Shown here in pieces: positions 33,492 to 46,235 of a DNA stretch of 64,000 nt. Positions within the stretch are counted from its first letter, which is position 1. Each line of letters opens with the position of its first letter. Position numbers and translations under genes: made by a program. The stretch is taken from positions 27,204,508-27,268,507 of the forward strand of contig NC_088776.1 of the NCBI RefSeq assembly GCF_954871325.1. Direction: 5' to 3'. The notes under the pieces were generated by a model. The model was not told the origin of the DNA. It made no database searches and saw only the letters and a program-made list of their open reading frames with translations. The DNA is from Gordionus sp. m RMFG-2023. Taxonomy: Eukaryota; Nematomorpha; Gordioida; Chordodea; Parachordodidae.

Positions 33492-34673
33492 CAGTGAAAC
33501 GATACACATGTTTAAATATACTATAAAAGGGGGTAAACAAAATAAGATTTTATTTTTAATAGAATAAAGATTGAAATTAAATATGGACAAGCAATTAATT
33601 AAGAAGATTAATAGTTGATTAATCATTATAAAAAAAATGTGTTAAAATTTAATTCAAAATAAAAAATTAAAATACTTACATATTAATTATTTTTAATTTT
33701 TCTTAAATAATAAAAAAAAATGTTTAATATAAAATCTTTATTATCCAATAGTAATACTAATTTTTCCAATTTAAATGAAAACTCCCAATCTTCGTCGAGA
33801 ATTCAAAGACCAAAAAGAATACACAAATATTGGAATAAAGAAAAATTAGATATAGTTACCAAAATGTTATCAATGCCGGAAAAACAACAAATGAAAATAA
33901 AAGACATCGCAAAATATGTCTAAAGGTAGGATTGAATACCTACCACCTTATTCATCTCAGTTAAATCACATTGAAAATTTTTTTGGAGTTTTGAAAAATA
34001 AATTTAGAGCAATCAATCCCCGCCCTAATTCAAGAGATTAAATTGTTAGGAATATTATTCAACTCTTACACGGATTTATTCCTTATGATTTCACTAACTT
34101 TTACAATCACATGCAAAGCTATTTGGAGTTGGGTTATCGCGGGCAACTGATTAATTAGGTAATCTTTATAATCGATTTGTATTAATAATTATAATATTAA
34201 CTCTTTTAATTTCTAAAAAGGTACCAACATCAAATTCGTGGAAAGATGGAATATTTTGATAAATTATAATTATATTTTTTATGTATTAATTATTTTATCG
34301 AAATTATTATAAAAGTTTATAGTGTTATCATATTTTTATCGAAATAAATGGATATACAATATAGATTACATTTAAGAAATTCTAAAATATTTTCAAATAT
34401 TAAAAAGACTTTTTACAAAAAATGATTTAGAATTTTATGAAATTTAATCAAATATCTTGAACATTCTCAAAGAAAATAAAAAAAAAAATTCATTTTTCAT
34501 CACAAATTATATATATATGTAACACATTTCTTTTTATAATGATTAATCAACTATTAATCTTCTTAATTAATTGCTTGTCCATATTTAATTTCAATCTTTA
34601 TTTTATTAAAAATAAAATCTTATTTTGTTTACCCCCTTTTATAGTATATTTAAACATGTGTATCGTTTCACTA
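33492..34673 (+). mobile_element. Tc1/mariner-superfamily element, internal-deletion derivative
   Basis: Starts CAGTGAAACGATACACATG after TA and ends inversely ...CATGTGTATCGTTTCACTA; the inverted repeats are about 140 bp long and almost perfect. The coding part keeps an N-terminal helix-turn-helix region (33720-33920, with IHKYWNKEKLDIVTKML) and, in another frame, the C-terminal end of a DDE nuclease (about 33911-34158), LPPYSSQLNHIENFFGVL with the last catalytic Glu. The middle of the catalytic domain is missing. It could be moved only by an intact relative. Confidence 0.8.
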
Positions 34674-35690
34674 AGAAAAACTTTTTTTTAAAAATTTAAA
34701 AAAGTGAAATAACTAGTTCCTTTCATTTCTCTAAATGGATGAATTTTTATTGAAATCAAAATAGATGATGAATAAAATGTTTTTAGTACTTTTTCATATT
34801 TCATAATGTTAATTTACCCTTGTATTATATTGTTAAAATATTTTGTTTTATAAGATTAAGATTCCTCTATATAATAAATGGGTATTTTATTTTCACATAT
34901 CACATAGTATAATTTATACACAACTATTTATTTAAACATACATTAAATACATACTATAAAACGGATATCCCAAAATATAATTGATGATATAGGTGTTAGG
35001 TAGTTAACCCTACAAATTATTTTATTAATCATAAATATCTATGTATATAATCAACATTATATAAAACATATAACAAATTCCTAATTACTACACTCTATTC
35101 TTTGATATATTATTTATTTTAAGATAATTAACTTGGGAAATTTAATGTATTAAAAAAAACCCAAAATAGATATTTAGCTCTAGGTATCAAGATATTGAGG
35201 GCAATCAAAGTTCACGAACTCTTAGACATAATAATTTTTATTATAAAATATCATAAAAACATACAAAATATATGAAAATAAGTAAAAAATAGTAATATAT
35301 ATGGTGTTAAAATTTCAGCAAATTTGTTTTTGAATTCAAAGATTTATTTGTTTGTCCTCCGAAATTTTTTTTTTTAATTTTTTTTTTATTGCGAATAATT
35401 TTATTTAAAAAATGGTTTCAATTTATAAATAAAATTATATACGATATGAAAATGAAATTAATTCAAAAAAACAAATAAGAATTTTCAATTTTAAATGTTA
35501 ACATGGTTTAAAAATATATATTAAAAATTAAATGTAAAATATTAAATAACAATAAAAATATATTGTAAATTTTTTCTCGCATAGTTAAATTAGATATTTA
35601 TAAATTTAATAATAAATTTATATTGTTAAACTAATTAAATAGTTTAAAAATTTTAATTAATTTTTTATAATTTTTAAATAAAAGAAAATT
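34674..35690. other. No gene seen
   Basis: Very A/T-rich sequence with homopolymer runs; no repeat or coding motif recognised. Confidence 0.4.
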
Positions 35691-35699
35691 AATTTAATT

Positions 35700-36327
35700 T
35701 GGTAAATATAATGAGAAAGTAAAGGTGAACGTTAATATTTGGGATTAAAAAATTTAAATCTAGAATAGTTTCTAGATAGTCCAATCGCTTAAATATTGAT
35801 GCATCTACGATTGAGGATTTTTATAAAATAAATATTTTTACTTCCATTATTGATACAAAGATTTATTAGTCACAATTTTATTTTAAACAGCTTTTATTTT
35901 CTTTTGGTTGAGTCTAAATACACTTGAAACGCGAAAGGATATTAAGAAAATCTCAGAATTTTATTCTGATGAATTATCAGGATCAGATGATAAGTTACTT
36001 TGTGATGTCAAATTTTAATATAAAAATTTTAACATGAGACCAAAATATGCTTTGCAGGCCCTTTCCATGTATAATTGCACTTTAGATTCCCTGTCTAATA
36101 TCAAAACATTGCTTTTTATTTTAGCTACCCTACCGATTAGCACCTTCACTAATGAAATGTCTTTTTCAACATTGAATAGGTTAAAAACCTATTTAAGAAA
36201 TAGTACCGGTGAAAGCCGTTTAAATGGATTAGCAATATTAAATATTTATAAGGAGATTATTCTAGATAAAAATTTGATTTTAGATGAATTAGTCAAATCT
36301 CAGAGAAAAGTAGGCCTCTCTTTATAA
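35700..36327 (+). pseudogene. hAT transposase C-terminal remnant
   Basis: 36034-36327 is an open frame of 97 codons with the hAT C-terminal dimerisation motif: LFILATLPISTFTNEMSFST, then LNRLKTYLRNSTGESRLNGL and ALSMY upstream. Decayed sequence upstream (35790-36000) fits the preceding part (IEDFYKINIFTSIID, DIKKISEFYSDELSGS). N-terminal and catalytic parts are missing. The closest subgroup is the TTF-finger/ZMYM-type hAT. Confidence 0.8.
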
Positions 36328-36473
36328 ATTCAAATTATAATATTGATATATTTTTATAATATGATCTTAGTCATAAAATTTTTATATTCAAAACGTAATT
36401 ATAATTAATTCTTAGTCATAATATTTATATATTATACCATTTTTAATAAAAATATTGCATTTGCACTAAGAAT

Positions 36474-36838
36474 TAGTGATCTGCATCGGGTCTAATTTTT
36501 CAAGCCCGTCCCTGCCAGAAATTATTTTAAAAAAGTTTTGCCGGCCCGAACCCGAAAATCTTTTTAAAAAGTTTTGTCGGCCTGGCCTGAATTTATTTAA
36601 ATATAGAAATTCATTTTTATAATTATTCAAAATAAAAGATATATGTTATATGGCGTCTAGTTTTTATAAATAAAATCAAATATTTATATTTTACATAAAA
36701 AATTTAACATAAAATTGATATATTTAGATATATTTAAAAAAATTTCCAAGGCCCGACCCAACCCGGCTCGAACTTTTTTAAAAAAATATTAGGCTCAACC
36801 CAGCCCGATCTCGACTTTCCTACTTTTGCAGATCTCTA
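36474..36838. repeat. GC-rich hAT MITE (TAGTGATCTGCA ends)
   Basis: TAGTGATCTGCATCGGG at the left and TTTTGCAGATCTCTA at the right; flanks CTAAGAAT (36466-36473) and ATAAGAAT (36839-36846) form an 8-bp duplication with one mismatch. Body as in 16731-17154. Confidence 0.85.
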
Positions 36839-36846
36839 ATAAGAAT

Positions 36847-37130
36847 TATTTATGTTTTATTAATATACTCATTTGTATTAATTATATTATAATTGTTAAA
36901 TTATAATTTTTAAAATATCCATATTTTATTGTAATTCTATTTTTTTTAAATATAGTTATTTAGAATAAATTTTTAATATAATCTATAAAATTTATACATT
37001 TTGAAATTTATTTTATTGTATAAATAATAAATAAAATCTATAATGAAATTCTCTGCAAAATTTTGTTTTGCAAAAATTTAATTAAAATAATTATTTTTAT
37101 CATAGAATAAGATATATTGAATGAATGGGA
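36847..37130. other. No gene seen
   Basis: A/T-rich; nothing recognised. Confidence 0.4.
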
Positions 37131-37432
37131 GATTTGGAGGGGGGGGGGCGATTTTATTCTTCTTTCTACACCGAATGGATTGAATTTTACAATTGACTAA
37201 ACATTGATAAAATTTCAAAATAATGCTTTCAGTCGCGTATTAATCATAAATTTGGCCAAAATTTTTTACTAATATTTTTTCATGTATGCTGGCTACTATA
37301 GTGGTTAGACACCAATAAAGCATAAAATTGGCAAATTTTTAAAATGCGGTTAGGGGGCGAAGCCCCCTAAAAAAATTTTTAACCCCCCCCCCCCCCCCCC
37401 CACCTCATGGATCAATCCTGGCTACGCCACTG
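37131..37432. repeat. MITE-like repeat ending GGCTACGCCACTG, with a 19-C run
   Basis: The right end CCTGGCTACGCCACTG is the inverse of the CAGTGGCGTAGC terminus at 45835. A G-run lies near the left (37138-37150) and a 19-base C run lies at 37383-37401, after GGGGGCGAAGCCCCC. The left terminus is not clear. Confidence 0.5.
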
Positions 37433-37599
37433 GATGTGTACCATTATAATGAGATGCATCAGTTTTAATTTTAGCTTAAATCTATTTTAAAATAAATTAT
37501 CCTCTAAATATTTCAATCTTTTCTTATAAATTTTTGATTTTAGTTCAAATGGTACTTATTACGGGTTAAATGATGATTTGATAGAAATGAGTATTTTAA

Positions 37600-39125
37600 T
37601 ATATTAGATTCTGCAGTTTCTGTAGAATGGTTGTTATTATTAGATGTTGCGACTATATCTACACATGCGTACTTCCATGCGAGAGGCCGACTAAATTTCC
37701 AGGGGATAAGGATATTTCATTATGGCTTTAATTGTCAGCTGGGTTCATCCATGTTGGTTCTAGAGTTAGGTACGCCTGCTTTTGTTAAGGTGGTGAATTA
37801 TGTTATTTGTGTCTAATGGACCTTCCTTTGAAATTTTTACAATGCAAAGGACGATGTCCGTTAGATGCAACATGCATGTTACAAAGCGTTAATGAAAGGG
37901 AGTAACTATGGGGCAATTAGCTTGGATCCTATACCTATCTATAACTTTCGGTGATAAAGACAAGTCAAAGCTTTCACTTGATATGGCCTTCAGTCATTTA
38001 TATCCATTTTTGTTTTTTAAGGAATGCAGGCTGTTTATTGCCAACGATTGCTCTTTTATTGCTATATGTTCAAGAACGGAATATTAATGGCCAGTTCCAA
38101 TCTTTTTGCGAAGAAAATTGGAATGATTTAGGTGCCAAGCTATCAAAGCCATGTCCAATTATGAGTAATTATATTGCGTGAAAACTGGATTCGAGTTAGA
38201 ACCAGAGCTCTGAACCCTAATTATGGATTAGTAATTTTAAGCTCTATTTAGTAGAAATTTTGATACAGAAACATAATTGGAACCAATATTGTGAAATTAT
38301 CTGAACCTACCCTGGTCCATATTACCCCGAGTCCAACGGGCTGGTCCATGTTAGGTCTGCGGCCTCATAATCTTTAACCAAACCATTTTAGATTTCTCCC
38401 TAATTTGGTTCACAGCTCCTAGTTAGAACAAGCAAGTCTTGAATAAATAAAGCCAGAAAAAAGAGCTATAGGAGGAAATGAACATCTATACCACCAAATT
38501 TACTGGGCAAAGTGGCCTGTACCCTAGAGAGTAGAGGAATCCAAGATTACTTTTATCAAGGCCTTGAGTTACCAAGATTACTAAGAGCAAAGGTATTAGC
38601 AAACATTGGAGCCTAACGGAGAGAATATGTAATATTTGGGATGATAGGAAAATTTTGAACGAAAGCCTGGTGAGCAGGTAATCATGTTGTTTAGGTGATT
38701 CAATTTGTATCAATGTTATTTAAATGATTCTCGATGACGATGGAGCCTCCGATGATTGAGCCGAAATATGTCATAGCTGATTTGGGTAGAATGTCATGCC
38801 GATTTTTGAATCAATATCTGATGAATTAAACTCACATTTGTTCCTGTTTAATGCAAGTCCTTAAGGGGAATTAGTTCATCTATGATTATTAGGATTTGGG
38901 GAAACTCTTGCGGTCTCCTACCACAATTCCTTCGTCTATAGATATGAAATATTTAACTTTAAATTACATTGTTCTATTACATGATTGACTATTACATGAA
39001 TCCCAAGGAAAAGAGCAGTTCCCAATGAGACTCCTTGTTGGGAACGGTGTCTTGGTCTTCTTTGGGAGGTGGTTGAAGAAGAGCTATCTTTTATATATTT
39101 AGAATAAAGAGCATTCAACTATAAA
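37600..39125 (-). pseudogene. LINE-2 copy, reverse transcriptase to C-terminus, decayed
   Basis: Minus-strand pieces in family order are QQGVSLGTALFLGIHVIV (RT block B, about 39050-39000), GLALNRNKCEF (about 38860), then weaker matches through 38486-38713, and a C-terminal part at 37990-37610 that matches 48545-48965. The latter includes the RPD..TLSPW and VWDfTCvD-like blocks of the family, in shifted frames. Many stops. Directly at its 5' side an inverted segment (39126-39455) carries the preceding RT part. Confidence 0.6.
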
Positions 39126-39455
39126 ATCTCTCTTATCTAAACATTCTCAGGAATATATTTCTATCACAGTACACAGCACCATATCGCCTAATCCACAAGT
39201 TTAGAGATCATCAAGGCTATTAAATCATCTAAAATGAATTCGCCTGGGGATTTATATGGTTTCCGAGTAATTTACCTAGAGGATTTCACAAAGCCAGCTA
39301 TTCCATGCCACCATAGCCTAATAGCCCTAACCATGCTTCTTAATAACATTTTTAATAATCTCGTTTCACCACGCATTCTACTCTTAATATTTGGTGCTCC
39401 TTTCATTGTACTATCCAAAATCTCTGAGGCCTATTACTAGTATGACTAGTACGGG
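39126..39455 (+). pseudogene. LINE-2 reverse transcriptase N-terminal part, inverted
   Basis: The + strand encodes EIIKAIKSSKMNSPGDLYGF and then LIALTMLLNNIFNNLVSPRI and LLLIFGAPFIVLSKISEAYY, the early RT blocks of LINE-2 (compare AGGxDGxR and LxFGAxLIALxK in the family). It lies head-to-head against 37600-39125, whose content starts further along the same protein. This arrangement is that of a twin-primed 5' inversion. Confidence 0.65.
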
Positions 39456-40930
39456 ATGATGAATTCTGTAAATGTTAGGAGAATAATTAATAGATTCATC
39501 TGCATTGATGTCAAAATAATTCTTCAGAACTTTTTCCATAAAATTTATAAACTGCTTATTTCGTACTTTATCTCAGCAATCATTTTTCATCAATTACAAA
39601 GTCATTGATTTCATCACTAACTGCTATTTCATTCCATGTGTGGCTCCCAAAAATTCTTCTTACAGCAAGGATCGGAGATTGTCTTTTTAAACTATCTTTT
39701 GAGAGCTTATTTAAATATAAATTGAATTTATATATAAAATGGCATATCATTTGCCCAGTGATAAGTCATTCCAGGAAAGCTTATAGTTTTTTTGAAATTT
39801 TTTATTGGTAATCATATCCTTTACATTCTAATAAATTAACAAGCGAAGATAACGATATGAGAAAACATAAAATAAAACTTACCTTCCAACATTTTTAAAT
39901 TCTCTATGTTCAACTATAGATAATGTCCATTCCTAAACGAAATATAAAGATTATTAAATTTTCCTGAGGTATTGTTTTCTTTTTATTATGTTTTGTTAAT
40001 ATTTTAGAGTTTTCACAATTTCTTTTGTTTTTTCTGTTTGTGTAATACTTTATGATGATTCAGGTAATTTTTATATGATTCTAGATGAGGTCTAGATCGT
40101 GAAACAAAAAAATAAAATATTTAAATTATGGACTTTTTAAAATATTTTTAATATATCGTCGCCTGATAATTAGAATATTCTATCTCCACTTTTTGTAACT
40201 TTATAGGAGAGGAATTTAAAAAATTAAGCTTCTATTGCTTTCAATAGGATGGTTAACCTTGTATCGGATTTAGTTAGAGTTATTTTATAAATATTTCGGA
40301 TTTTTTAATGTAAATAGAATAATATAATTATAAAAAACTGATTTATGTAAAAGTCATTTTTGATAAAAAGTGCATATTGAATAAGCTAATTCTCCGGCCA
40401 CGATAAGTAACATTTTTTTTTTATTATTTTCAATTCTATATAATATTTTATAAATTATTTTCTTTTATTATCTTCATTAATTTAAAATTGATTTTAGAAA
40501 ACTTCCAAATTTAGCAAATGAATTTTAAAAAATTTCCATTTATTATGCTAATTTATATTTGTAATTGTATCCTCTTTAAGCATTGTTTTCATTTTCCGAT
40601 TTTAGAATTATATCTTCTATAACTTGGTTCATAATTTTGGGGGTAATGTAGCAATTTTATCAAAATGGTAGTTATTAAGCAATTTTCTATGGCTACTAAC
40701 GTAATATTTTATACCCTATCTTAAAATATCTAACTCAGTTTAAATTTTTCATTTGAATTTTAAAATAAAATAATTTTAATAATATTTAAATTAACTATAA
40801 TTTTTCTTAAAGTATCTGTATCTTTTTGAATGCAATGATTAAGATACAGATATTTTTAAATAATTTGTATGATCTTCGCAAATATAATATCTGTATGTCA
40901 TTCATAAATGTAAATATCACTAAATTATAT
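39456..40930. other. No gene recognised
   Basis: A/T-rich with one G/C-richer patch at 39540-39800. On the minus strand that patch reads SHTWNEIAVSDEINDFVIDE, a coding-like segment I cannot assign. Near 40800-40870 there are GATACAGATA words like the ends of the hAT copies at 8563 and 11728. Confidence 0.3.
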
Positions 40931-40945
40931 TTAATCTTTACTAGT

Positions 40946-41100
40946 GTTGTTAACGAAGTTTGAATAGGCCGTTACACCGATGTAACATTTTTGAATGAAC
41001 TATTTTGGAATGAATCACAGATTTTAACACGATAATATGTTACAAAAAATTATATAAAATTAGTGACGAATATGAGTAGCATTTTAAATTCAAACATTTA
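40946..41100. repeat. hAT-type end (TAGTGTTGTTAACG)
   Basis: TAGTGTTGTTAACGAAGTTT starts here and is followed by GTTACACCGATGTAAC, an imperfect palindrome. No partner end was found. Confidence 0.4.
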
Positions 41101-41149
41101 ATTATAATAAATTTTAATCAAAATTTTTAATTTTAATTTAAAAATAAGT

Positions 41150-42000
41150 ATTATAATTTAATTTTATAAAAATCCTTAATAAAAAAACAATGAAATATTT
41201 TTTTAAATAAGGCTGTTATTGAATTCCGAAAGCTTAGAAGTTGCTTCGGTATACAGATATTTGGGTTGAGTTGATTTGAGAAAAAAATTAAGTCCAAAGG
41301 AAAGGAAGCATATGTAGAAATAATTAGTAGGGTAAAATGAAAATCTGAGAGGTCGTGATTCTTTCTGATTTTCAATTTTCCAGCTGTCATAATCGGATCA
41401 TGATTAGAGGATAGCTGGGAGAAACCGATGAAATCCCAAACATTTCCTCTAAACCAAAGGATGCGTGTAAGGCATTGTGGCCTTTTGCCATCAGACAGGA
41501 ATAAGTGAACGGGTTCAAGGAGATTTGGATCTTAACCAAACTTACTTTATTCGTGATTTTTACATTAATTTATCTGTGAGGACTAGCGTTGTTAAACGGC
41601 TAGATTTGAACCGATTTTTAAAAGCGGCTGACTCAATATTTTAACCAAAAAATTATTGTCTAAACCTCGAGATTTCGCTAACATGTCCAAACCATTGTGC
41701 CACCTACGAGCAAAATCTTTAGGCTTGCGCAATATTTTCTGGATATAATATTGAGGTGGCTATAACCGGTTCAAATAGAGCCGTTTAACAACACTAATAA
41801 TGACTAACCAGCATAGAATACAAATCGGGCCATGCCTACCTTTAAGTTCGGACTCTTTAAATTTATGAGGTAGACATATGTCACAGTCTAATCTAGACTC
41901 TATAGTCATCCTCAATTCTTCATTTAATGACAATAGACAAAGATTAGCCCTTGGAACAGCATCAAGCCATTCTTGGTCCAAGTTTGTCCCAAATATTTGA
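41150..42000 (-). pseudogene. LINE-2 C-terminal region, interrupted by a MITE
   Basis: Minus strand: QEWLDAVPRANLCLLSLNEE and then RLDCDICLPH (about 41980-41860), and, after the MITE at 41584-41796, EPVHLFLSDGKRP and LTRILWFRGNVWDF (about 41520-41420). This is the post-RT region of LINE-2 in correct order. Frames are interrupted. Confidence 0.7.
41584..41796. repeat. hAT-type MITE, GTTGTTAAACGGC family
   Basis: TAGCGTTGTTAAACGGC at the left, inverse GCCGTTTAACAACACTA at the right; flanks GTGAGGAC and ATAATGAC agree at 5 of 8. It shares its interior (ATTTTCTGGATA...ATATTG, CCTCGAGATTTC) with 53824-54046 and with the fragment at 31801-31957. Inserted in a LINE-2 copy. Confidence 0.75.
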
Positions 42001-42004
42001 AAAT

Positions 42005-42484
42005 GAAAATTGTTGCATTTGTCAGTTACAGATGACCGATATAGATGTTAATATACAATAAAACCAGTAATATCGTATTATATTTTTATATGTATTGATT
42101 TTATTTGTTTTTTCTCTTTGTTAAAAAAATCACATGTTTAACATTATTGATTTTTTTCTGAATTTTGAAAATATTTTCGACTATTAAAGGATTCAATAAA
42201 GAAATAGATATTATTATTTGACATTGATTTAGGATCTATTATTATTGACTATTATAGATTAAAATTTTAAGAAAGTTTAGAATCCACTATTATTACTATT
42301 TTATGACAGTGGTGAACTTGATTATAGTGATAAAACACCTTAAAGGTAAATGCAAAATAATAGCAATTATTACCAATATACAATCACTCAGCCAAAATGA
42401 AAAGATAAATGTATCATATTATAATTAATGTTATAAAAGGAAAATAAAAATAAAGAAAAATTGTAATAGATGGAAGGAAAAAAT
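42005..42484. other. No gene seen
   Basis: A/T-rich, no motif recognised. Confidence 0.4.
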
Positions 42485-43736
42485 CAGGGCTATGAACCCG
42501 GACCCTGAACTCTCAAGTGGAGGGGTCTAGGTGTTATAATTTTTTTTAAAATTTTTATTAACTTTTTTTCGTGGAATTATTTATTTTATCTTCGCGTTTT
42601 TCTTTCAATTTTCTTCCTGGACTTCCATTTTATTTAGAGATTGATATCATAAATTATTATGTAAATTTATTAATAGATTTCCCGACAAATATATATTGCA
42701 TCAGATGTGCAGCCCATACGCTACAATTAGTTATTAATGATTGTCTAAAAAAATCACTCTAAAACTATCATTGATAAAGTAAGGGATATGTTGCAAAATA
42801 TTTAAGAACTCCCACAATTGTAAGAATATTAAGTCAATGAAAAGGTCAATAGAAATATTAGATTGCACAACACGTTGGTTCTCAATTTGTATGATGTTAG
42901 AGCGATTATTAAGTTTGAAAGATTTCTGTAAGGATTTTATTATAGGAGCATGTGAAGTCATTTAGTCGGAAGATGAATGGTGCCAAATAAGACCTTACTA
43001 GTGTATTAGTTCCTTTAAAAATAACAACGTTAAGATTACAATCAGAATAATTATGTTAATCTGATTTTCATGGCATATAGATGATTTAGAAAAATTTTCT
43101 AGTCCTTTTTCATATGAAATATTAGAAACAGAAAAATTCGAGAGCAGCAATATTTGTAAAATAGTGTTGTATACGCTTCTATATTTTTTACCCTCGATAT
43201 CAAGTTTTAATAAGTAATGAACAAAAACAAATGGTTAAAGTCCATATTAAGAATTTATGGCATACGCAAACTTCATTATTACAATATATTGGAGGCTATG
43301 ACAATTAGCTACTGGTTTTAGGGATAATAATGATAGCAACATTGATGATCTTGAAATACTTTTGGATAGAGAAAAAAAAATCAAATTATCATCAGATTGA
43401 CTTTAATGGGAAAGTTTCCAGAAGTAGGATACAAATCTATTTATTTTAGGTAAGCGTAGAAAGTGGAATTTATCTTTAAAATATATATTGTCTATTATAC
43501 GTGGAAACCTCAAGGATGATATTTTAGAAGATATTATGATTGTGCGATTGAATAAAACATTTATTTTAAATTTTTTATTTTTAAATATATGAATGTGTAT
43601 ATATTGAAGTATAATAATAAATGAATGAAAAAAAGTCTTATTTTGAGTCATTTTTTTATGTTCCCTTAACTGAACCCGGACCCTTTTTAAATTTTATTAC
43701 TGACCCTTATTTTTTGTCGAAGGGTTCACATCCCTG
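42485..43736 (+). mobile_element. hAT element with degenerate transposase
   Basis: CAGGGCTATGAACCCGGACC at the left and GAAGGGTTCACATCCCTG at the right are inverted; flanks GAAAAAAT (42477-42484) and GAAAAAAG (43737-43744) are an 8-bp duplication with one mismatch. The + strand encodes hAT transposase pieces: IRCAAHTLQLVINDCLKKS (about 42700-42760), RTPTIVRILSQ, and a CTTRW...MLERLLSLKDF block (about 42860-42930). Several stops. Confidence 0.85.
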
Positions 43737-43744
43737 GAAAAAAG

Positions 43745-44270
43745 GGAGAAGAGGAAGAAAGAAAAGTTAAAATTGAATTTGTTTTAGAAAGAGAAAATTA
43801 AAAAAATGAGAAAATAAGGTTAAAAGTAATTATGTTATTAAAATATTGAATCTAAATGTGAATGTGAATGTATTATTATGAAGATAAAAGTTTATAAAAA
43901 TGTGGTGTGGAATATGTAATGAATATATTTAAAGAAAAAAATTATTAATAGAATTGAATTGGTAAAAAAAAGGAAATTTGTATAAATAAAAAGGGAATAT
44001 TTTTAAAGGATTAAATATGTGTGAAGAAAAATTAGTGATGTTAAATGTGTTATTTAAGAAAAAGAATATTATGATAAATGGAATATTAAAAAAGTGTTAA
44101 TATTTATTAAGATGACATATTGGAATTTTTGACAACGTGGATATTTTAATGAAAAATATGTGTATTTTTTGATAATGTGGAATTTAAATAAAAAGAAGTA
44201 ACAGATTAAAGTATTTAAATGTTTATAAAAATTTCGGCTGTATAAAGAAAGGTAATAAGCAAATAAAGTG
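43745..44270. other. No gene seen; purine-rich
   Basis: An unusual strand bias of G/A-rich sequence with GAATGTGAATGT repeats near 43855. No frame of note. Confidence 0.4.
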
Positions 44271-44876
44271 TGGCGTCACTAGGCAGGGGGGAAGCGAGGC
44301 AGGGCTCGAGCCTCCAAAAAAATTTGAATAGCCTCCATAAGCAAAAAAATTTAATTTTGAACTAAAAATAAATATTTTTGATTGCCCCCTGAACTATTTC
44401 TTTGATAATTCTATTACGTAGTATATAGATTTAATTTTATTATTTAAAAATTAATAAGACTATAAATTTTTATTAAATGAATACCATTTTAATTATGAGA
44501 TTAGATTAATACATACAAGTTATATTTTCACTATGTCAGCTTGCAATCAAATTCTTTGTTAAAAATAGAATTACAATATCATTCACTAAATATTAATTTA
44601 GCATTAACAGTTGAAGCTTAATTGACTTTTATTAATTAAATTATTATATAACCCTAATTGAATATATATAATCATTAATTAATTGAAATTTAACAAATTT
44701 AATATTGTAATTAGCCGAGTTCAAAATCACTAATAGACTATATTATTCATATTTAAATTTAATTAGCATGCCTATTCCTAAAAATATTTTCAAGGTCCAT
44801 ATAAGTATAAGAGATTTCATTATAAAAAGTAAGTAGACATATTATATATAATTGGTTATAAAATATTAGGTAAAAT

Positions 44877-45174
44877 CAGCGTCTATATGAACGTGGGGGA
44901 GGGGGGGCAGTTTGCATACTATTTTTTTTAGGGGGGTAGGCGGCTTTAATGGGGGTAGGATAAACTTTTTTGGGGGTTATCTATTAAATTTTGAGATCGA
45001 ATAGGACAAAATTTTTTGCTTTAAATTTTAATACTCTTATTATAGACCTATTATAATACAATTCATCAATCAAATCTATATATAGCAAATAATCATAGGC
45101 ATTATTTTTCAAATAAAACATTCTGCTATCCTTTCAAATATAATTTAAAATGTTTAGACATTTTCAGCACACTG
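44877..45174. repeat. hAT-type MITE nested in R1, perfect 8-bp duplication
   Basis: GGTAAAAT at 44869-44876 and 45175-45182 flanks a 298-bp insertion, starting CAGCGTCTATATGAACG and ending CAGCACACTG. The empty site is visible in the R1 copy at 1940-1955 (TAGGTAAAATGCC). G-rich left part. Confidence 0.85.
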
Positions 45175-45834
45175 GGTAAAATACTACTTTTATTTGACAG
45201 TTATATAATATATTACAGTAAATATTTAAATAAATTTTATTAATAAATGCTTTTGATAATAAATATAAGAAACAATTTGCTTTCAATTCTTTAACGCCAT
45301 CTATTTATTTAAAAATATTATTAAAAATTAAACATCTTATTATTCATCATCCTACAATGGATGTAATAAATTAAATATCTTTTCTTCTCTTTTTTTACGT
45401 GTTTTTAGGAAGGCTATTTTTTTCTTATTAGAAAAACAGTTTTGAGTTAAATTTTTAATACGAGTATATTTTTTCATATTATTACAAATTACTATTATTT
45501 TAAGATATAATATACCAACTAGATGTGGTGCGACAATAATATATAAATCTTAATTGCTTTCATCATACCACTCTGGTTCTTATTTTCAAGTTACAAAATT
45601 TTTCATTTCTAATATGGCATCCTTGTCGTGTAAATAACTTAAGGCTTCAATATATTTGCATAATTTCTTCAAGATTTTTAGTGTTTTTGTTTTAACAATT
45701 TATTTAACATAATAAATTCTGATATGAGTCAACATCGTGAGTGTCATGGCTATGACTGCAAATTAACCAACACCTATTATTTGTATGGATATGTAAGTTA
45801 AGATTATTACTACAGCTGTTGAGAGCATATGATT

Positions 45835-46235
45835 CAGTGGCGTAGCTACGGGGGTGGTTTTCGGGTTTGGACCCCTCCCAGAGCAAAAATTTTTTTTAGA
45901 TTATACGTTCAAAAGACTTAAAAGTGATTTTATATCTATTATATTTTTCTGGTTTTGATGTTTGTCGAAGGATATTATATTACTATTGTAATTATTCTGG
46001 ATAGTATTATTATAAAGTCATTGAGAATAATCTACTAAATTATAATAACATTGATGCATTTAAAAAAATATATTTGTTATATATTATCGAAGATATGGTT
46101 ATGATTTGTAAGATAAACTCGGCCAAAGGCCGGGCAAAAGGGCCGAAGACCCGTTAAAAGGGGTCTGGTGGGCGAAGCTCCCCAGCTTTTATATGTATGG
46201 ACCCCCTCTAAGGAAAATTCATAGCTACGCCACTG
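45835..46235. repeat. hAT-type MITE nested in R1, perfect 8-bp duplication
   Basis: CAGTGGCGTAGCTACGGGGG at the left, inverse ATAGCTACGCCACTG at the right, ATATGATT on both sides (45827-45834; 46236-46243). 401 bp. The corresponding site in the R1 copy at about 2605 is uninterrupted. It contains a GGCCGGGC...GACCC pair near the right end. Confidence 0.9.
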
